From the NCBI GenBank assembly GCA_015227615.1, contig JAALGZ010000069.1, forward strand, positions 60,647 to 124,646: DNA of 64,000 nt, given 5' to 3'. How positions within the stretch are numbered: the first letter of the stretch is position 1; every line of letters begins with the position of its first letter. Shown one piece after another: positions 22,508 through 35,022 of the stretch. Made by a program: the position numbers and the translations under genes. The notes beneath the pieces were generated by a model. That model was given only the letters and a program-made list of their open reading frames with translations, did not search any database and was not told the origin of the DNA. Source of the stretch: Labyrinthula sp. Ha. Its lineage: Eukaryota; Sar; Bigyra; Labyrinthulida; Labyrinthulaceae.

Positions 22508-23395
22508 TCAACATATAGAACCAGTTATACAACAATTATCTTGAATAGGTTCGGACCATTCCTTAAACAATATACACCGATTTTCCTCGTCTTCTTTACT
22601 ATAGACCCAAACTGTACACTCATCACCATACTGAATACATGCCAATCTACATTCCCTTGCACTAGTCGTTTGCAAAGAAAAGAAGCCTCCTTCAGGATCA
22701 GCTTCCCTTCGAAAGTTGAACAAGAAAAAATTATTGTCCTTCCTGCAGGACTTTGCAGATGTTTCCAAGGGAAGGTAATTTGAAACCTGGGAAGTAGTTA
22801 TGCCTGTTGTAACAGTAGTTGATTCCAGAAAAGATATCTTTTGATTCAGTTGTTTAAACACCTGGAAATATGTTGTGTTCATTTTATCCAAACTATTTGC
22901 TTTTACTTCTACCAAGAGCTCTAATTTTGAATTCTCTCTTCTCAGAAAATCATTTTCTTCAGAAAGCTTATCAAACTCAGCCTTTAATGTATAATAATCT
23001 TCTAAGATCTTACCTCCTTTATATTTAGATACCTTGAGCCTTTTTTCAAGTTCAATCTTCTCGAGATATCCACTCTTCAGCTCTTCTGTAAAATCTCTTT
23101 GTTTTTGGAGCAGTGTGAAAAGCTGTTTTGTTCTTATCTGGTTGGAAGATAAAACATTATTATAGTATTTTACAATAGGAAATAGGTTTTTATAGCAAAA
23201 AACAAACACAGGGACAATAGATAAAATGTAAAAAAGTGTCCTTGTCTTGCTCTGCCATCTTGATCTTTGCTTTTTTATCTCGTCTGACCCCATTTGACAC
23301 AATATTAGTATGCTTTGATTTTGGGCATCATCTCGTTGTGCTATTTTTGACAAAGTATGGGTGCAAACATAATCCTCTGTACGATTTCTACACAC
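22508..23395 (-). CDS. type II membrane protein with coiled coil and PAN/Apple-like domain
   Basis: The open frame gives 295 aa. Met35 (ATG at 23293) is the likelier start, because it leaves a short basic cytosolic tail (KKQRSRWQSK) before a signal-anchor helix (TLFYILSIVPVFVFCYKNLF, about residues 53-72). A coiled coil covers about 85-195. The C-terminal ~75 residues hold six or more cysteines in a PAN/Apple-like pattern, ECRLACIQYGDECTVWVYS...CILFKEW...CC...C. The preceding aromatic-rich strand fits the fold that binds protein or carbohydrate ligands. The Cys domain would face the ER/Golgi lumen or the cell exterior. The protein is probably surface or secretory-pathway located. Ligand is unknown. 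Its 3' end is 39 bp from the coiled-coil gene. Confidence 0.78.
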   Translation of the reverse strand: MCRNRTEDYVCTHTLSKIAQRDDAQNQSILILCQMGSDEIKKQRSRWQSKTRTLFYILSIVPVFVFCYKNLFPIVKYYNNVLSSNQIRTKQLFTLLQKQRDFTEELKSGYLEKIELEKRLKVSKYKGGKILEDYYTLKAEFDKLSEENDFLRRENSKLELLVEVKANSLDKMNTTYFQVFKQLNQKISFLESTTVTTGITTSQVSNYLPLETSAKSCRKDNNFFLFNFRREADPEGGFFSLQTTSARECRLACIQYGDECTVWVYSKEDEENRCILFKEWSEPIQDNCCITGSIC

Positions 23396-23793
23396 AGATA
23401 GATTACAAATGGCATCAATAACTGCATTATAGAAAAAAAATATTTTTAGAAACTTAAATTCCTAGTTAAATACATCCTTAGATATCAGGGCTAGCTTTTT
23501 GTTTCAATGGCTCTAAGGAAGCAAATGCATAATATGCTGTTTCTAAATTGTTCAATAAACATTGTTGTAATTAAAATAATCAAATATGAAAGCTATTTAA
23601 GATAAATTTCAAAATAGTTGCTAAATGCATTTTCCATCCCCCTCAATTATCGAACTTAAAAGCAAGAAGCAAAAAAAACGTAATGCTTTGCTGAATAACA
23701 CCGGTTACGGACGCGTGAAATGAGCGATAGGGAATCAAATACTATTGCTACAGATGGTAAAAGTTTATTATAAGACGGTTTTGAGAGATTTTT
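23396..23793. other. spacer between PAN gene and 5S array
   Basis: No gene is seen in these 398 bp. They include the probable promoter of the PAN-domain gene. The left junction of the tandem array is at about 23794, where similarity to later units begins abruptly (CTTTCACTTGAATAAAC). Confidence 0.55.
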
Positions 23794-25061
23794 CTTTCAC
23801 TTGAATAAACAACTTAGGGACATATAAAATTTTCTTTAAACATTCTCTATGATTAGCTGCACTAAGTATTTCTTTTTAATACCTAGATATACATTGAAAT
23901 TTTACGGATAGTACTAAGCAGGGAAAATAGATTCGTAACCCCATCAAAGAACTTAATAGTGACACTTGTTTCTGAATACCAAAAAAGACGATTCTTTATG
24001 GATTCACTGAGACTAAACATTTTTTTTTTATTTCATTTCCGTCTTGAAACTTTTTTCAATATTGTCATGTGGAAGTACTACACAACAGAAAGCACATGTA
24101 TCTGGCTGTTACATTTGTTTTTCTGATGAATACTCACAGTAAGATCTTGCACGCCTGAGATCAGTAAACGAATCCTCTTTTATTTTTGTGTATACCACAA
24201 TGCGTCAATTAGAGTTAAAATAGTGCTATCGGTTACCCTAAGAGATAATCTCATTTCTTTGACCAGTACAGTATACCAATGACAGACTGTGCATTACTAT
24301 AGCTTCAAATTGTTGTGGCCTAAGATGGCTACTCTATCATTTTGTTTTGAAAAAAAAAGCTATAATCTCAACATTTCAAGGGATCAAACTCTCTGGACTG
24401 GAGTCGTTCATACGGAAAGGTGACTAGAGACAAAAACAGGAGGCGCTTAAGAGAAAACATGAGCTTAGAACACTTTCCTGGCAAAATTAAAAGTCTTTGC
24501 GTAAAATTTTTAATTAAAAATGTTAACGTGCTTTCCAAGTAAATAACTTGTACTGATTATGTAATTCTATTTGTTTCTCTTAATGTGTTACTGGATGTGA
24601 TTGCCTATATGTTTTACAAATCCAGGTGAAAAGCTTCGTTTATACTAGTTAAAATATTTTTAAGTCCTAAGTCCTACAACCATGTAGTTCATGATACATT
24701 TACTGGCAAAATGTTATTCTGAGATAGTCTTGCAAGAAAGTCGTGCAAAGGATTGAATATAAATATCAAATGACTTGTCTTCCTCGGATTTTGTAGATAA
24801 CGACGTAGTTAGTACAGCTTATTATTTTTCACTGCAGATTTAGGTATGCCACAAGGTTAAGCATGGGTAGTTAAGGTACATTTTTCTTGAAGTAATGACT
24901 GTTCTTATTGTTGGAAGATTTGTTTCTCTAGGATTAGAAATGCAATCTCACATTTACATTGATTTTAGAGATCTGCGACTTCAATAACTTAGAATATAAG
25001 TCTTGGTAATCAAGTTTTAGGGCCAACAAATGTAATTGTATTTAATTGGTTCAAAACACAA

Positions 25062-25179
25062 ACATTCGTCACCCGTGCTTCCCACCTGGTCCCCCACGGT
25101 AGTACTAGACAGGCTCGATGAGGCTTAACTTATTGGTTCGAATGGATCAATGTGCTCTCCTCATGAAATGAACGAATGT
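25062..25179 (-). rRNA. 5S ribosomal RNA, array copy 1
   Basis: The 118-nt minus-strand sequence has perfectly complementary ends (ACATTCGT/ACGAATGT, helix I). Helix II pairs ATGAGG with CCTCAT, and helix III is ATTG/CAAT around ATCCATTCGAAC. The internal promoter is present: AAGTTAAGCC (box A type) and a GGGGGACCAGGTGGGAAGC box C region, plus the conserved CTAGTACTA. Downstream on the minus strand a T4 run (25053-25056) can terminate RNA polymerase III. A TATATA lies just upstream. The RNA is part of the large ribosomal subunit. Confidence 0.93.
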
Positions 25180-27082
25180 GCTATATATGGAAATGAACGC
25201 AAACAAATTAAGTACAAAGCTAATTAATTGGTTGGTTCTTCCAATCAAATTATGACAAACTATTACGAAAGAATAAAGAAACAAAAATATTTTCTAAAGT
25301 GTAGAGCACAGTGAAAAAACATGAAACAGCAAAAGAATAAAAAGAAGAAAAGTTTTAGAAGGTGTATATCGATAAGCTGTACATTTATGGCTGAGTTTCA
25401 GGTCATTTACTTGATGGAATCAGCTGGTTCAAGTGTCTGATTAAACTATTCCAAAATAAGCCGAGTACTGACAGGAGAAGCAACCCCAGAATAAGAATAT
25501 GCCCAATATAATAAACATGTTTATTTCAATATGGTTTATTTTTTTGTTCATCGAAGAATGGAATTGTGGAAGTTTTACGTGATTAAGTTGATACATATTT
25601 ATAAAGGAAGGTTAAGATCAAGTTTAATCAGAGATTTCAAAGAGTAACTTTTACTCAATAATAGCAGCTCTCAAATATGAAGTATTCAATCTTTCTAGTG
25701 AACATACAACGAACAGATAATAATACGAAAATTAAGAAGTTTTCTGTAGTTTCTTTGTGCACAGTTCTTGAGATGATAAAATGACCAAGAAAATAAAAAT
25801 AGCACATTCTATTACTTTCACTTGAATAAACAACTTAGGGACATATAAAATTTTCTTTAAACATTCTCTATGATTAGCTGCACTAAGTATTTCTTTTTAA
25901 TACCTAGATATACATTGAAATTTTACGGATAGTACTAAGCAGGGAAAATAGATTCGTAACCCCATCAAAGAACTTAATAGTGACACTTGTTTCTGAATAC
26001 CAAAAAAGACGATTCTTTATGGACTCACTGAGACTAAACATTTTTTTTGTATTTCATTTCCGTCTTGAAACTTTTTTCAATATTGTCATGTGGAAGTACT
26101 ACACAACAGAAAGCACATGTATCTGGCTGTTACATTTGTTTTTCTGATGAATACTCACAGTAAGATCTTGCACGCCTGAGATCAGTAAACGAATCCTCTT
26201 TTATTTTTGTGTATACCACAATGCGTCAATTAGAGTTAAAATAGTGCTATCGGTTACCCTAAGAGATAATCTCATTTCTTTGACCAGTACAGTATACCAA
26301 TGACAGACTGTGCATTACTATAGCTTCAAATTGTTGTGGCCTAAGATGGCTACTCTATCATTTTGTTTTGAAAAAAAAAGCTATAATCTCAACATTTCAA
26401 GGGATCAAACTCTCTGGACTGGAGTCGTTCATACGGAAAGGTGACTAGAGACAAAAACAGGAGGCGCTTAAGAGAAAACATGAGCTTAGAACACTTTCCT
26501 GGCAAAATTAAAAGTCTTTGCGTAAAATTTTTAATTAAAAATGTTAACGTGCTTTCTAAGCAAATAACTTGTACTGATTATGTAATTCTATTTGTATCTC
26601 TTAATATGTTACTGGATGTGATTGCCTATATGTTTTACAAATCCAGGTGAAAAGCTTCGTTTATACTAGTTAAAATATTTTTAAGTCCTAAGTCCTACAA
26701 CCATGTAGTTCATGATACATTTACTGGCAAAATGTTATTCTGAGATAGTCTTGCAAGAAAGTCGTGCAAAGGATTGAATATAAATATCAAATGACTTGTC
26801 TTCCTCGGATTTTGTAGATAACGACGTAGTTAGTACAGCTTATTATTTTCCACTGCAGATTTAGGTATGCCACAAGGTTAAGCATGGGTAGTTAAGGTAC
26901 ATTTTTCTTGAAGTAATGACTGTTCTTATTGTTGGAAGATTTGTTTCTCTTGGATTAGAAATACAATCTCACATTTACATTGATTTTAGAGATCTGCGAC
27001 TTCAATAACTTAGAATATAAGTCTTGGTAATCAAGTTTTAGAGCCAACAAATGTAATTGTATTTAATTGGTTCAAAACACAA

Positions 27083-27200
27083 ACATTCGTCACCCGTGCT
27101 TCCCACCTGGTCCCCCACGGTAGTACTAGACAGGCTCGATGAGGCTTAACTTATTGGTTCGAATGGATCAATGTGCTCTCCTCATGAAATGAACGAATGT
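27083..27200 (-). rRNA. 5S ribosomal RNA, array copy 2
   Basis: Identical to copy 1 over all 118 nt. The base just upstream of the TATATA run differs (T in place of C on the plus strand). Confidence 0.93.
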
Positions 27201-29103
27201 GTTATATATGGAAATGAACGCAAACAAATTAAGTACAAAGCTAATTAATTGGTTGGTTCTTCCAATCAAATTATGAGAAACTATTACAAAAGAATAAAGA
27301 AACAAAAAGATTTTCTAAAGTGTAGAGCACAGTGAAAAAGCATGAAACAGCAAAAGAATAAAAAGAAGAAAAGTTTTAGAAGGTGTATATCGATAAGCTG
27401 TACATTTATGGCTGAGTTTCAGGTCATTTACTTGATGGAATCAGCTGGTTCAAGTGTCTGATTAAACTATTCCAAAATAAGCCGAGTACTGACAGGAGAA
27501 GCAACCCCAGAATAAGAATATGCCCAATATAATAAACATGTTTATTTCAATATGGTTTATTTTTTTGTTCATCGAAGAATGGAATTGTGGAAGTTTTACG
27601 TGATTAAGTTGATACATATTTATAAAGCAAGGTTAAGATCAAGTTTAATCAGAGATTTCAAAGAGTAACTTTTACTCAATAATAGCAGCTCTCAAATATG
27701 AAGTATTCAATCTTTCTAGTGAACATACAACGAACAGATAATAATACGAAAATTAAGAAGTTTTCTGTAGTTTCTTTGTGCACAGTTCTTGAGATGATAA
27801 AATGACCAAGAAAATAAAAATAGCACATTCTATTACTTTCACTTGAATAAACAACTTAGGGACATATAAAATTTTCTTTAAACATTCTCTATGATTAGCT
27901 GCACTAAGTATTTCTTTTTAATACCTAGATATACATTGAAATTTTACGGATAGTACTAAGCAGGGAAAATAGATTCGTAACCCCATCAAAGAACTTAATA
28001 GTGACACTTGTTTCTGAATACCAAAAAAGACGATTCTTTATGGACTCACTGAGACTAAACATTTTTTTTGTATTTCATTTCCGTCTTGAAACTTTTTTCA
28101 ATATTGTCATGTGGAAGTACTACACAACAGAAAGCACATGTATCTGGCTGTTACATTTGTTTTTCTGATGAATACTCACAGTAAGATCTTGCACGCCTGA
28201 GATCAGTAAACGAATCCTCTTTTATTTTTGTGTATACCACAATGCGTCAATTAGAGTTAAAATAGTGCTATCGGTTACCCTAAGAGATAATCTCATTTCT
28301 TTGACCAGTACAGTATACCAATGACAGACTGTGCATTACTATAGCTTCAAATTGTTGTGGCCTAAGATGGCTACTCTATCATTTTGTTTTGAAAAAAAAA
28401 GCTATAATCTCAACATTTCAAGGGATCAAACTCTCTGGACTGGAGTCGTTCATACGGAAAGGTGACTAGAGACAAAAACAGGAGGCGCTTAAGAGAAAAC
28501 ATGAGCTTAGAACACTTTCCTGGCAAAATTAAAAGTCTTTGCGTAAAATTTTTAATTAAAAATGTTAACGTGCTTTCCAAGTAAATAACTTGTACTGATT
28601 ATGTAATTCTATTTGTTTCTCTTAATGTGTTACTGGATGTGATTGCCTATATGTTTTACAAATCCAGGTGAAAAGCTTCGTTTATACTAGTTAAAATATT
28701 TTTAAGTCCTAAGTCCTACAACCATGTAGTTCATGATACATTTACTGGCAAAATGTTATTCTGAGATAGTCTTGCAAGAAAGTCGTGCAAAGGATTGAAT
28801 ATAAATATCAAATGACTTGTCTTCCTCGGATTTTGTAGATAACGACGTAGTTAGTACAGCTTATTATTTTCCACTGCAGATTTAGGTATGCCACAAGGTT
28901 AAGCATGGGTAGTTAAGGTACATTTTTCTTGAAGTAATGACTGTTCTTATTGTTGGAAGATTTGTTTCTCTTGGATTAGAAATACAATCTCACATTTACA
29001 TTGATTTTAGAGATCTGCGACTTCAATAACTTAGAATATAAGTCTTGGTAATCAAGTTTTAGAGCCAACAAATGTAATTGTATTTAATTGGTTCAAAACA
29101 CAA

Positions 29104-29221
29104 ACATTCGTCACCCGTGCTTCCCACCTGGTCCCCCACGGTAGTACTAGACAGGCTCGATGAGGCTTAACTTATTGGTTCGAATGGATCAATGTGCTCT
29201 CCTCATGAAATGAACGAATGT
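29104..29221 (-). rRNA. 5S ribosomal RNA, array copy 3
   Basis: Same 118-nt sequence, internal promoter elements and downstream T4 run as the other copies. Confidence 0.93.
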
Positions 29222-31124
29222 GTTATATATGGAAATGAACGCAAACAAATTAAGTACAAAGCTAATTAATTGGTTGGTTCTTCCAATCAAATTATGAGAA
29301 ACTATTACAAAAGAATAAAGAAACAAAAAGATTTTCTAAAGTGTAGAGCACAGTGAAAAAGCATGAAACAGCAAAAGAATAAAAAGAAGAAAAGTTTTAG
29401 AAGGTGTATATCGATAAGCTGTACATTTATGGCTGAGTTTCAGGTCATTTACTTGATGGAATCAGCTGGTTCAAGTGTCTGATTAAACTATTCCAAAATA
29501 AGCCGAGTACTGACAGGAGAAGCAACCCCAGAATAAGAATATGCCCAATATAATAAACATGTTTATTTCAATATGGTTTATTTTTTTGTTCATCGAAGAA
29601 TGGAATTGTGGAAGTTTTACGTGATTAAGTTGATACATATTTATAAAGCAAGGTTAAGATCAAGTTTAATCAGAGATTTCAAAGAGTAACTTTTACTCAA
29701 TAATAGCAGCTCTCAAATATGAAGTATTCAATCTTTCTAGTGAACATACAACGAACAGATAATAATACGAAAATTAAGAAGTTTTCTGTAGTTTCTTTGT
29801 GCACAGTTCTTGAGATGATAAAATGACCAAGAAAATAAAAATAGCACATTCTATTACTTTCACTTGAATAAACAACTTAGGGACATATAAAATTTTCTTT
29901 AAACATTCTCTATGATTAGCTGCACTAAGTATTTCTTTTTAATACCTAGATATACATTGAAATTTTACGGATAGTACTAAGCAGGGAAAATAGATTCGTA
30001 ACCCCATCAAAGAACTTAATAGTGACACTTGTTTCTGAATACCAAAAAAGACGATTCTTTATGGACTCACTGAGACTAAACATTTTTTTTGTATTTCATT
30101 TCCGTCTTGAAACTTTTTTCAATATTGTCATGTGGAAGTACTACACAACAGAAAGCACATGTATCTGGCTGTTACATTTGTTTTTCTGATGAATACTCAC
30201 AGTAAGATCTTGCACGCCTGAGATCAGTAAACGAATCCTCTTTTATTTTTGTGTATACCACAATGCGTCAATTAGAGTTAAAATAGTGCTATCGGTTACC
30301 CTAAGAGATAATCTCATTTCTTTGACCAGTACAGTATACCAATGACAGACTGTGCATTACTATAGCTTCAAATTGTTGTGGCCTAAGATGGCTACTCTAT
30401 CATTTTGTTTTGAAAAAAAAAGCTATAATCTCAACATTTCAAGGGATCAAACTCTCTGGACTGGAGTCGTTCATACGGAAAGGTGACTAGAGACAAAAAC
30501 AGGAGGCGCTTAAGAGAAAACATGAGCTTAGAACACTTTCCTGGCAAAATTAAAAGTCTTTGCGTAAAATTTTTAATTAAAAATGTTAACGTGCTTTCCA
30601 AGTAAATAACTTGTACTGATTATGTAATTCTATTTGTTTCTCTTAATGTGTTACTGGATGTGATTGCCTATATGTTTTACAAATCCAGGTGAAAAGCTTC
30701 GTTTATACTAGTTAAAATATTTTTAAGTCCTAAGTCCTACAACCATGTAGTTCATGATACATTTACTGGCAAAATGTTATTCTGAGATAGTCTTGCAAGA
30801 AAGTCGTGCAAAGGATTGAATATAAATATCAAATGACTTGTCTTCCTCGGATTTTGTAGATAACGACGTAGTTAGTACAGCTTATTATTTTTCACTGCAG
30901 ATTTAGGTATGCCACAAGGTTAAGCATGGGTAGTTAAGGTACATTTTTCTTGAAGTAATGACTGTTCTTATTGTTGGAAGATTTGTTTCTCTTGGATTAG
31001 AAATACAATCTCACATTTACATTGATTTTAGAGATCTGCGACTTCAATAACTTAGAATATAAGTCTTGGTAATCAAGTTTTAGAGCCAACAAATGTAATT
31101 GTATTTAATTGGTTCAAAACACAA

Positions 31125-31242
31125 ACATTCGTCACCCGTGCTTCCCACCTGGTCCCCCACGGTAGTACTAGACAGGCTCGATGAGGCTTAACTTATTGGT
31201 TCGAATGGATCAATGTGCTCTCCTCATGAAATGAACGAATGT
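31125..31242 (-). rRNA. 5S ribosomal RNA, array copy 4
   Basis: Same 118-nt sequence as the other copies. The upstream flank carries an A where copies 2, 3 and 5 have T. Confidence 0.93.
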
Positions 31243-33145
31243 GATATATATGGAAATGAACGCAAACAAATTAAGTACAAAGCTAATTAATTGGTTGGTT
31301 CTTCCAATCAAATTATGAGAAACTATTACAAAAGAATAAAGAAACAAAAAGATTTTCTAAAGTGTAGAGCACAGTGAAAAAGCATGAAACAGCAAAAGAA
31401 TAAAAAGAAGAAAAGTTTTAGAAGGTGTATATCGATAAGCTGTACATTTATGGCTGAGTTTCAGGTCATTTACTTGATGGAATCAGCTGGTTCAAGTGTC
31501 TGATTAAACTATTCCAAAATAAGCCGAGTACTGACAGGAGAAGCAACCCCAGAATAAGAATATGCCCAATATAATAAACATGTTTATTTCAATATGGTTT
31601 ATTTTTTTGTTCATCGAAGAATGGAATTGTGGAAGTTTTACGTGATTAAGTTGATACATATTTATAAAGCAAGGTTAAGATCAAGTTTAATCAGAGATTT
31701 CAAAGAGTAACTTTTACTCAATAATAGCAGCTCTCAAATATGAAGTATTCAATCTTTCTAGTGAACATACAACGAACAGATAATAATACGAAAATTAAGA
31801 AGTTTTCTGTAGTTTCTTTGTGCACAGTTCTTGAGATGATAAAATGACCAAGAAAATAAAAATAGCACATTCTATTACTTTCACTTGAATAAACAACTTA
31901 GGGACATATAAAATTTTCTTTAAACATTCTCTATGATTAGCTGCACTAAGTATTTCTTTTTAATACCTAGATATACATTGAAATTTTACGGATAGTACTA
32001 AGCAGGGAAAATAGATTCGTAACCCCATCAAAGAACTTAATAGTGACACTTGTTTCTGAATACCAAAAAAGACGATTCTTTATGGACTCACTGAGACTAA
32101 ACATTTTTTTTGTATTTCATTTCCGTCTTGAAACTTTTTTCAATATTGTCATGTGGAAGTACTACACAACAGAAAGCACATGTATCTGGCTGTTACATTT
32201 GTTTTTCTGATGAATACTCACAGTAAGATCTTGCACGCCTGAGATCAGTAAACGAATCCTCTTTTATTTTTGTGTATACCACAATGCGTCAATTAGAGTT
32301 AAAATAGTGCTATCGGTTACCCTAAGAGATAATCTCATTTCTTTGACCAGTACAGTATACCAATGACAGACTGTGCATTACTATAGCTTCAAATTGTTGT
32401 GGCCTAAGATGGCTACTCTATCATTTTGTTTTGAAAAAAAAAGCTATAATCTCAACATTTCAAGGGATCAAACTCTCTGGACTGGAGTCGTTCATACGGA
32501 AAGGTGACTAGAGACAAAAACAGGAGGCGCTTAAGAGAAAACATGAGCTTAGAACACTTTCCTGGCAAAATTAAAAGTCTTTGCGTAAAATTTTTAATTA
32601 AAAATGTTAACGTGCTTTCCAAGTAAATAACTTGTACTGATTATGTAATTCTATTTGTTTCTCTTAATGTGTTACTGGATGTGATTGCCTATATGTTTTA
32701 CAAATCCAGGTGAAAAGCTTCGTTTATACTAGTTAAAATATTTTTAAGTCCTAAGTCCTACAACCATGTAGTTCATGATACATTTACTGGCAAAATGTTA
32801 TTCTGAGATAGTCTTGCAAGAAAGTCGTGCAAAGGATTGAATATAAATATCAAATGACTTGTCTTCCTCGGATTTTGTAGATAACGACGTAGTTAGTACA
32901 GCTTATTATTTTCCACTGCAGATTTAGGTATGCCACAAGGTTAAGCATGGGTAGTTAAGGTACATTTTTCTTGAAGTAATGACTGTTCTTATTGTTGGAA
33001 GATTTGTTTCTCTTGGATTAGAAATACAATCTCACATTTACATTGATTTTAGAGATCTGCGACTTCAATAACTTAGAATATAAGTCTTGGTAATCAAGTT
33101 TTAGAGCCAACAAATGTAATTGTATTTAATTGGTTCAAAACACAA

Positions 33146-33263
33146 ACATTCGTCACCCGTGCTTCCCACCTGGTCCCCCACGGTAGTACTAGACAGGCTC
33201 GATGAGGCTTAACTTATTGGTTCGAATGGATCAATGTGCTCTCCTCATGAAATGAACGAATGT
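33146..33263 (-). rRNA. 5S ribosomal RNA, array copy 5
   Basis: The last complete 5S gene of the array, identical to the others. The following partial unit ends 5' of where a sixth gene would lie. Confidence 0.93.
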
Positions 33264-34791
33264 GTTATATATGGAAATGAACGCAAACAAATTAAGTACA
33301 AAGCTAATTAATTGGTTGGTTCTTCCAATCAAATTATGAGAAACTATTACAAAAGAATAAAGAAACAAAAAGATTTTCTAAAGTGTAGAGCACAGTGAAA
33401 AAGCATGAAACAGCAAAAGAATAAAAAGAAGAAAAGTTTTAGAAGGTGTATATCGATAAGCTGTACATTTATGGCTGAGTTTCAGGTCATTTACTTGATG
33501 GAATCAGCTGGTTCAAGTGTCTGATTAAACTATTCCAAAATAAGCCGAGTACTGACAGGAGAAGCAACCCCAGAATAAGAATATGCCCAATATAATAAAC
33601 ATGTTTATTTCAATATGGTTTATTTTTTTGTTCATCGAAGAATGGAATTGTGGAAGTTTTACGTGATTAAGTTGATACATATTTATAAAGCAAGGTTAAG
33701 ATCAAGTTTAATCAGAGATTTCAAAGAGTAACTTTTACTCAATAATAGCAGCTCTCAAATATGAAGTATTCAATCTTTCTAGTGAACATACAACGAACAG
33801 ATAATAATACGAAAATTAAGAAGTTTTCTGTAGTTTCTTTGTGCACAGTTCTTGAGATGATAAAATGACCAAGAAAATAAAAATAGCACATTCTATTACT
33901 TTCACTTGAATAAACAACTTAGGGACATATAAAATTTTCTTTAAACATTCTCTATGATTAGCTGCACTAAGTATTTCTTTTTAATACCTAGATATACATT
34001 GAAATTTTACGGATAGTACTAAGCAGGGAAAATAGATTCGTAACCCCATCAAAGAACTTAATAGTGACACTTGTTTCTGAATACCAAAAAAGACGATTCT
34101 TTATGGACTCACTGAGACTAAACATTTTTTTTGTATTTCATTTCCGTCTTGAAACTTTTTTCAATATTGTCATGTGGAAGTACTACACAACAGAAAGCAC
34201 ATGTATCTGGCTGTTACATTTGTTTTTCTGATGAATACTCACAGTAAGATCTTGCACGCCTGAGATCAGTAAACGAATCCTCTTTTATTTTTGTGTATAC
34301 CACAATGCGTCAATTAGAGTTAAAATAGTGCTATCGGTTACCCTAAGAGATAATCTCATTTCTTTGACCAGTACAGTATACCAATGACAGACTGTGCATT
34401 ACTATAGCTTCAAATTGTTGTGGCCTAAGATGGCTACTCTATCATTTTGTTTTGAAAAAAAAAGCTATAATCTCAACATTTCAAGGGATCAAACTCTCTG
34501 GACTGGAGTCGTTCATACGGAAAGGTGACTAGAGACAAAAACAGGAGGCGCTTAAGAGAAAACATGAGCTTAGAACACTTTCCTGGCAAAATTAAAAGTC
34601 TTTGCGTAAAATTTTTAATTAAAAATGTTAACGTGCTTTCCAAGTAAATAACTTGTACTGATTATGTAATTCTATTTGTTTCTCTTAATGTGTTTCGGGG
34701 TGCTTCAAAGATCATTGGTTATTCGGTAAACGTTTAGGTCCGAGTGTACCCCTTTTAAAGGAATTGAACATGGCTCGACTTTGAATTCTAA

Positions 34792-35022
34792 GAATCTAAA
34801 CAAACTGAGTCCTTACAAGCAGATCTCCATCTCTGCGTTAACTTGCTTCACGAACTAGCTGGGGGATCCTTTTCTGAAAAAACACTAGCTGTTAATACCA
34901 GGCCTTCTACAGTTCATAGTGATGAAAATTGTAGAAGCTCTATTATGTCCATAGCTCTTTCAGGAAAGGACAGTTTCTTAAAAGATTTAACTTTGCCAAT
35001 TGCCGTCCCAGAAATGAAGTAA
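34792..35022 (+). pseudogene. coding-like open frame without ATG start (orphan exon?)
   Basis: A 76-codon frame with no stop begins right after TAA at 34789 and ends at TAA 35020. It reads as normal protein (LHLCVNLLHELAGGSFSEK, then NTRPSTVHSDENCRSS, ending LTLPIAVPEMK), with mixed composition unlike the AT-rich surroundings. TTCTAAG just upstream could be a splice acceptor. I do not recognise the family. It lies about 100 bp from the broken edge of the 5S array, so it may be the 3' exon of a gene truncated by the array or a dead fragment. Confidence 0.35.

Larger units (their letters stand above)
23794..34694. repeat. tandem array of 2021-bp 5S rDNA units
   Basis: The landmark TTGAATAAAC recurs at 23801, 25822, 27843, 29864, 31885 and 33906, exactly 2021 bp apart each time. 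Units are 23794-25814, 25815-27835, 27836-29856, 29857-31877, 31878-33898 and a partial 33899-34694 (796 bp). Copies are about 99% identical with no indel changing the period. Unit 1 is the most divergent, which is usual for the edge of an array evolving in concert. Each full unit has one 5S gene on the minus strand, about 1.27 kb from the unit's left edge. The last unit stops before its 5S gene. No other RNA gene is identifiable within the unit. Confidence 0.97.

Noticed and set aside
24385-24460. U3 snoRNA-like word (TTTCAAGGGATCA) in the 5S unit
   Set aside because: It has an extra base in box A, and I could not find box C/D elements or the rest of the U3 fold downstream.
25605-25650. U2 snRNA-like word (GGTTAAGATCAAG) in the 5S unit
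   Set aside because: It lacks the branch-point-binding GTAGTA sequence and the U2 5' end, so the match is probably chance.
26441-26650. 69-codon ORF inside the second 5S unit
   Set aside because: It exists only in unit 2 because a TAA present in the other units is CAA there. No selection for the frame is seen across copies.
23794-34694. CRISPR or bacterial repeat array
   Set aside because: The period is 2021 bp with near-identical spacers and 5S genes; it is eukaryotic tandem rDNA.
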